A stretch of 64,000 nt of DNA, taken from assembly GCA_024640305.1 (NCBI GenBank), contig JAHEFG010000002.1:62001-126000 (forward strand), read 5' to 3'. The translations under genes were made by a program, and so were the position numbers. A model generated the notes under the pieces. It worked only from the letters and a program-made list of their open reading frames with translations, was not told the DNA's origin and ran no database searches. Numbering within the stretch: the first letter of the stretch is position 1; every line of letters starts with the position of its first letter. The DNA comes from Gammaproteobacteria bacterium (lineage in GTDB: Bacteria > Pseudomonadota > Gammaproteobacteria > Steroidobacterales > Woeseiaceae). Of this stretch, positions 62,020-64,000 are shown one piece after another.

Positions 62020-62814
62020 CTAGGATCGTGACAGATCATCAATAAAGCGAGAGAACAGCTCATATTGCGACGTTATTCCGAGCTTCGAATACAGGTTGCG
62101 CTTATGCACCATCACCGTACCAGGAGCAATCTGTAACCTGCGGGCGATCGATTTCGCAGAGTGGCCGCGCAGCAATAGCTGCGTAATCTCGCGCTCTCTT
62201 TCGGTCAACAGTGAGTTACCGAAGTTGTCAAAACAGCGGGTAAGACGCTGATGCAGATCTTCACGCCGACCTCCTGTTTTCATATCCGCCGCCATGCGCT
62301 CCCAGATATTGCGCATCGCTGCAATAACGACTGGTTCGATGAGGTGCAGGCGGTCTAGTTCAGACTTTGAGAACATTTTTTCTCGTCGACCAACGACCAG
62401 CGCCAATGTGCTGCGCGCCGAGACATCAACCAGAAAATCGATTTCGTCGAGTAAGTGCGTACGCTCACAGTACTGCCGGTAGTACTCGCTGGATCTGAAT
62501 CGATCAGGGGTCAGGTCACGAAAACGGCAACTCGACGGTTTGTCGTCCCGAAGTGCCAGTTCAAAAAGTGGGTCGAGCAGGTAAGGACCCGCAACGTACC
62601 GATCAAGATAGTGTCTGACGCCTGCCGGGTCCAGGGAATGATGGACTACTTCGGGCGGCGCATCGCTATGGAAAACCAGCAAGCAGGTGCCTTCGTGATT
62701 GACGGCCAGATCGATAGCCTCGACCAGGGAAGAAGCGGTTGCCTGCGCATCGCCGCCGCGAACAAGTTTCGCAACCACAGCATGCCACGCCGGTGTGTCG
62801 AATCTGGTTCTCAC
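62020..62814 (-). CDS. LuxR family transcriptional regulator
   Basis: A 264-residue regulator. The C-terminal helix-turn-helix is of the GerE/LuxR type (LLTEREREITQLLLRGHSAKSIARRLQIAPGTVMVHKRNLYSKLG, in part: LTEREREITQLL, KSIARRLQIAPGTV, HKRNLYSKLGI). The N-terminal 180 residues do not look like an acyl-homoserine lactone domain or a response-regulator receiver, so ligand and input are unknown. It is codirectional with the ivd operon, 85 bases upstream of the ivd promoter region, so control of leucine breakdown is plausible but unproven. Confidence 0.87.
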   Translation of the reverse strand: MRTRFDTPAWHAVVAKLVRGGDAQATASSLVEAIDLAVNHEGTCLLVFHSDAPPEVVHHSLDPAGVRHYLDRYVAGPYLLDPLFELALRDDKPSSCRFRDLTPDRFRSSEYYRQYCERTHLLDEIDFLVDVSARSTLALVVGRREKMFSKSELDRLHLIEPVVIAAMRNIWERMAADMKTGGRREDLHQRLTRCFDNFGNSLLTEREREITQLLLRGHSAKSIARRLQIAPGTVMVHKRNLYSKLGITSQYELFSRFIDDLSRS

Positions 62815-62841
62815 GATTATTGGTCCACCGTATGTGCCGGA

Positions 62842-63219
62842 CTACGGTTGATACAAACCTGCGATCGACCCGCCCGGATCCTTAATGACACCGAATCGCC
62901 CGCCTGCGAGCCCACGTGGCTCCACAACAACCTTACCGCCATTCGCTACGCATGCTGCGACGCTTGCTTCGACATCAGCAACAACAATGTAAATCAGCCA
63001 CCCCGAGGGTAACTCCGCATTGCTACCCTTTGCATGGCAAATCCCGGAAACGCCTTCGCCGGAAGCTGGCATTTTCATGACGTAATCGCTGTAGCCTCCC
63101 ATATCGACTTCATCGCTCTCCCAACCAACCACAGCTTTGTAAAAATCACGCACAGCTGGTGCATCTTCGACTGTCATATCGAGCCAGCCAATCTTTCCTA
63201 TATCGTCGGAACCACTCAT
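62842..63219 (-). CDS. VOC family protein (glyoxalase/dioxygenase fold)
   Basis: A 125-residue protein with the paired beta-alpha-beta-beta-beta modules of the vicinal oxygen chelate fold: GWLDMTVEDAPAVRDFYKAVVGWES in the first (in part), and IVVADVEASVAACVANGGKVVVEPRG, RFGVIKDPGGSIAGLYQP in the second (in part). It resembles the YdcJ/27 kDa antigen CFP30B-like group rather than true glyoxalase I, and no complete metal set is certain. Function unknown. It stands between the desaturase and the LuxR gene with about 30 bases on each side. Confidence 0.83.
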   Translation of the reverse strand: MSGSDDIGKIGWLDMTVEDAPAVRDFYKAVVGWESDEVDMGGYSDYVMKMPASGEGVSGICHAKGSNAELPSGWLIYIVVADVEASVAACVANGGKVVVEPRGLAGGRFGVIKDPGGSIAGLYQP

Positions 63220-63251
63220 CTCACCACCTCTGCCTGCATCTCGATATACAA

Positions 63252-64000
63252 CTAGAATGAAGTCAGGAACGATGCGGCATTGCCGCCAATCATGCCTTTG
63301 GCCATCCGCGCCGCTTGCAAATACGTCTCACCTTTTGGGTAGTCGTCCGGTTGCGGATTACAAACTCGTATAACTCGATTTCGATGATACAACCTGATCT
63401 GCGAACTGAACGGAATGACACGCTCCGGGTCTCCCCCGGTAAGTTCGAGATGCAGCGCAGGTAATCGGTACCACGGCACGTTCATGTCCCAATGGTGCGC
63501 GTTGTGGTAACCAAAATTAAGCGTAAGCCAATTCAGCCTTTCGAAACGTGACGACAACGGTACGCTGAATGTGTGCTTCTGCTCCCATTCGAAATCGCCC
63601 TTGTGTGGCGAAGGTACATATTCAAACAACGTCGCATTGTAGGAATAGTCATGCTGCAAAGCATCCATGAATCTCAGCACATGCATCATTATCATGTAAG
63701 CAATCATGTAGAGAATCGCAGCTTTGGGAAATGTGAAAAGGACAACAGCGAACACACCGCCCCGAATGACGAGCACAATGACATTTCTTACCCGCTGCTT
63801 GCGGCGCTCCGGAATAATGAATGACGAAAACGCCATGACAAAATGCATGATCAGGTCATGTGCGGGAATGTAAAACCACTCGAGTATCCGTGTCGTTCGC
63901 AAAATTAGTGGATGGCGCTCGAAGAATTCTTCGTACTCGAACCACACTACATCATCGTTATCGACATGGTGCCGGAAGTGCTTGTAACGCATATCTTCGT
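63252..64000 (-). CDS. Fatty acid desaturase-like membrane protein (5' end cut)
   Basis: About 249 residues are visible; the reading frame continues beyond the window, and the internal ATG at 63992 (RYKHFRHHVDND) lies in a histidine box rather than at a real start. Two histidine boxes show: HFRHH and the later NAHHWDMNVPWYRLP, with hydrophobic segments between (about 45-65 and 75-115), as in membrane di-iron desaturases. The first HxxxH box would lie upstream. It would introduce a double bond in a fatty acyl or related lipid chain. It ends about 30 bases from the VOC gene. Confidence 0.82.
   Translation of the reverse strand, partial: EDMRYKHFRHHVDNDDVVWFEYEEFFERHPLILRTTRILEWFYIPAHDLIMHFVMAFSSFIIPERRKQRVRNVIVLVIRGGVFAVVLFTFPKAAILYMIAYMIMMHVLRFMDALQHDYSYNATLFEYVPSPHKGDFEWEQKHTFSVPLSSRFERLNWLTLNFGYHNAHHWDMNVPWYRLPALHLELTGGDPERVIPFSSQIRLYHRNRVIRVCNPQPDDYPKGETYLQAARMAKGMIGGNAASFLTSF

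Overview
The window looks like chromosomal DNA of a free-living gammaproteobacterium. Support comes from the type IV pilus minor pilin operons, the rplU-rpmA-obgE-ispB and murJ-ribF-lspA neighbourhoods, a proteobacterial TonB receptor under a TPP riboswitch, a Fur box over a feoAB promoter, and two typical tRNAs. Several traits (a TolB-like/TPR signalling protein, branched-chain acyl-CoA catabolism, DUF885 and DUF4382 lipoproteins, an Irr-like Fur protein) would suit a marine or sediment lineage such as the Woeseiaceae, but that placement is a guess. I saw no insertion sequence, prophage, integron or CRISPR array. Coding density is high and gene order is mostly operonic.

Layout. 1-4.4 kb: a cut-off TolB-like/TPR membrane protein, two lipoproteins (DUF885, DUF4382) and tRNA-Thr(CGU). 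4.5-12.5 kb: an Irr-like regulator divergent from a complete minor pilin operon (fimT, fimU, pilV, pilW, pilX, a small exported protein, pilY1, pilE). 12.4-15.9 kb: lspA, ribF and murJ on the minus strand, then rpsT on plus. 16-22.3 kb: a second, paralogous minor pilin operon (fimT, pilV, pilW, pilX, pilY1, pilE) facing the first. 22.6-25.8 kb: obgE, rpmA, rplU, ispB and tRNA-Pro(CGG). 26-34.7 kb: a methyltransferase/kinase pair, a tyrosine phenol-lyase, an acyltransferase, a long acyl-CoA dehydrogenase, a tethered thioredoxin, an EF-hand protein and an aminotransferase. 34.8-42.4 kb: feoBA under Fur control, a deoxynucleoside kinase, hpt, a CDF metal exporter, an M20 peptidase and a MATE transporter. 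42.4-48.4 kb: a YtcJ-like amidohydrolase and a glyoxalase II, then a thiamine salvage cassette (kinase, PnuT, TonB receptor) led by a TPP riboswitch. 48.4-55.5 kb: an isobutyryl-CoA operon (icmF, enoyl-CoA hydratase, acyl-CoA dehydrogenase, 3-hydroxyisobutyrate dehydrogenase-like) divergent from a TetR regulator. 55.5-64 kb: a Sel1-like protein, a leucine/acyl-CoA operon (ivd, liuB, APH-type kinase, MaoC hydratase, crotonase), a LuxR regulator, a VOC protein and a cut-off desaturase.

The genes fall into themes. Two pilus-tip assemblies of different composition would feed one type IV pilus machine. Iron is served by feoAB and two Fur-superfamily signals. Thiamine is taken up across both membranes and trapped by phosphorylation. 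Leucine and valine skeletons pass through acyl-CoA dehydrogenases, a B12-dependent mutase and hydratases. The observations I find most worth following are the twin convergent minor pilin loci with one PilY1 lacking its metal site, the liu-like operon that carries an APH kinase and MaoC hydratase instead of the MCC alpha subunit, the TPP-controlled APH-family kinase, and two unassigned structured transcripts ending in intrinsic terminators.
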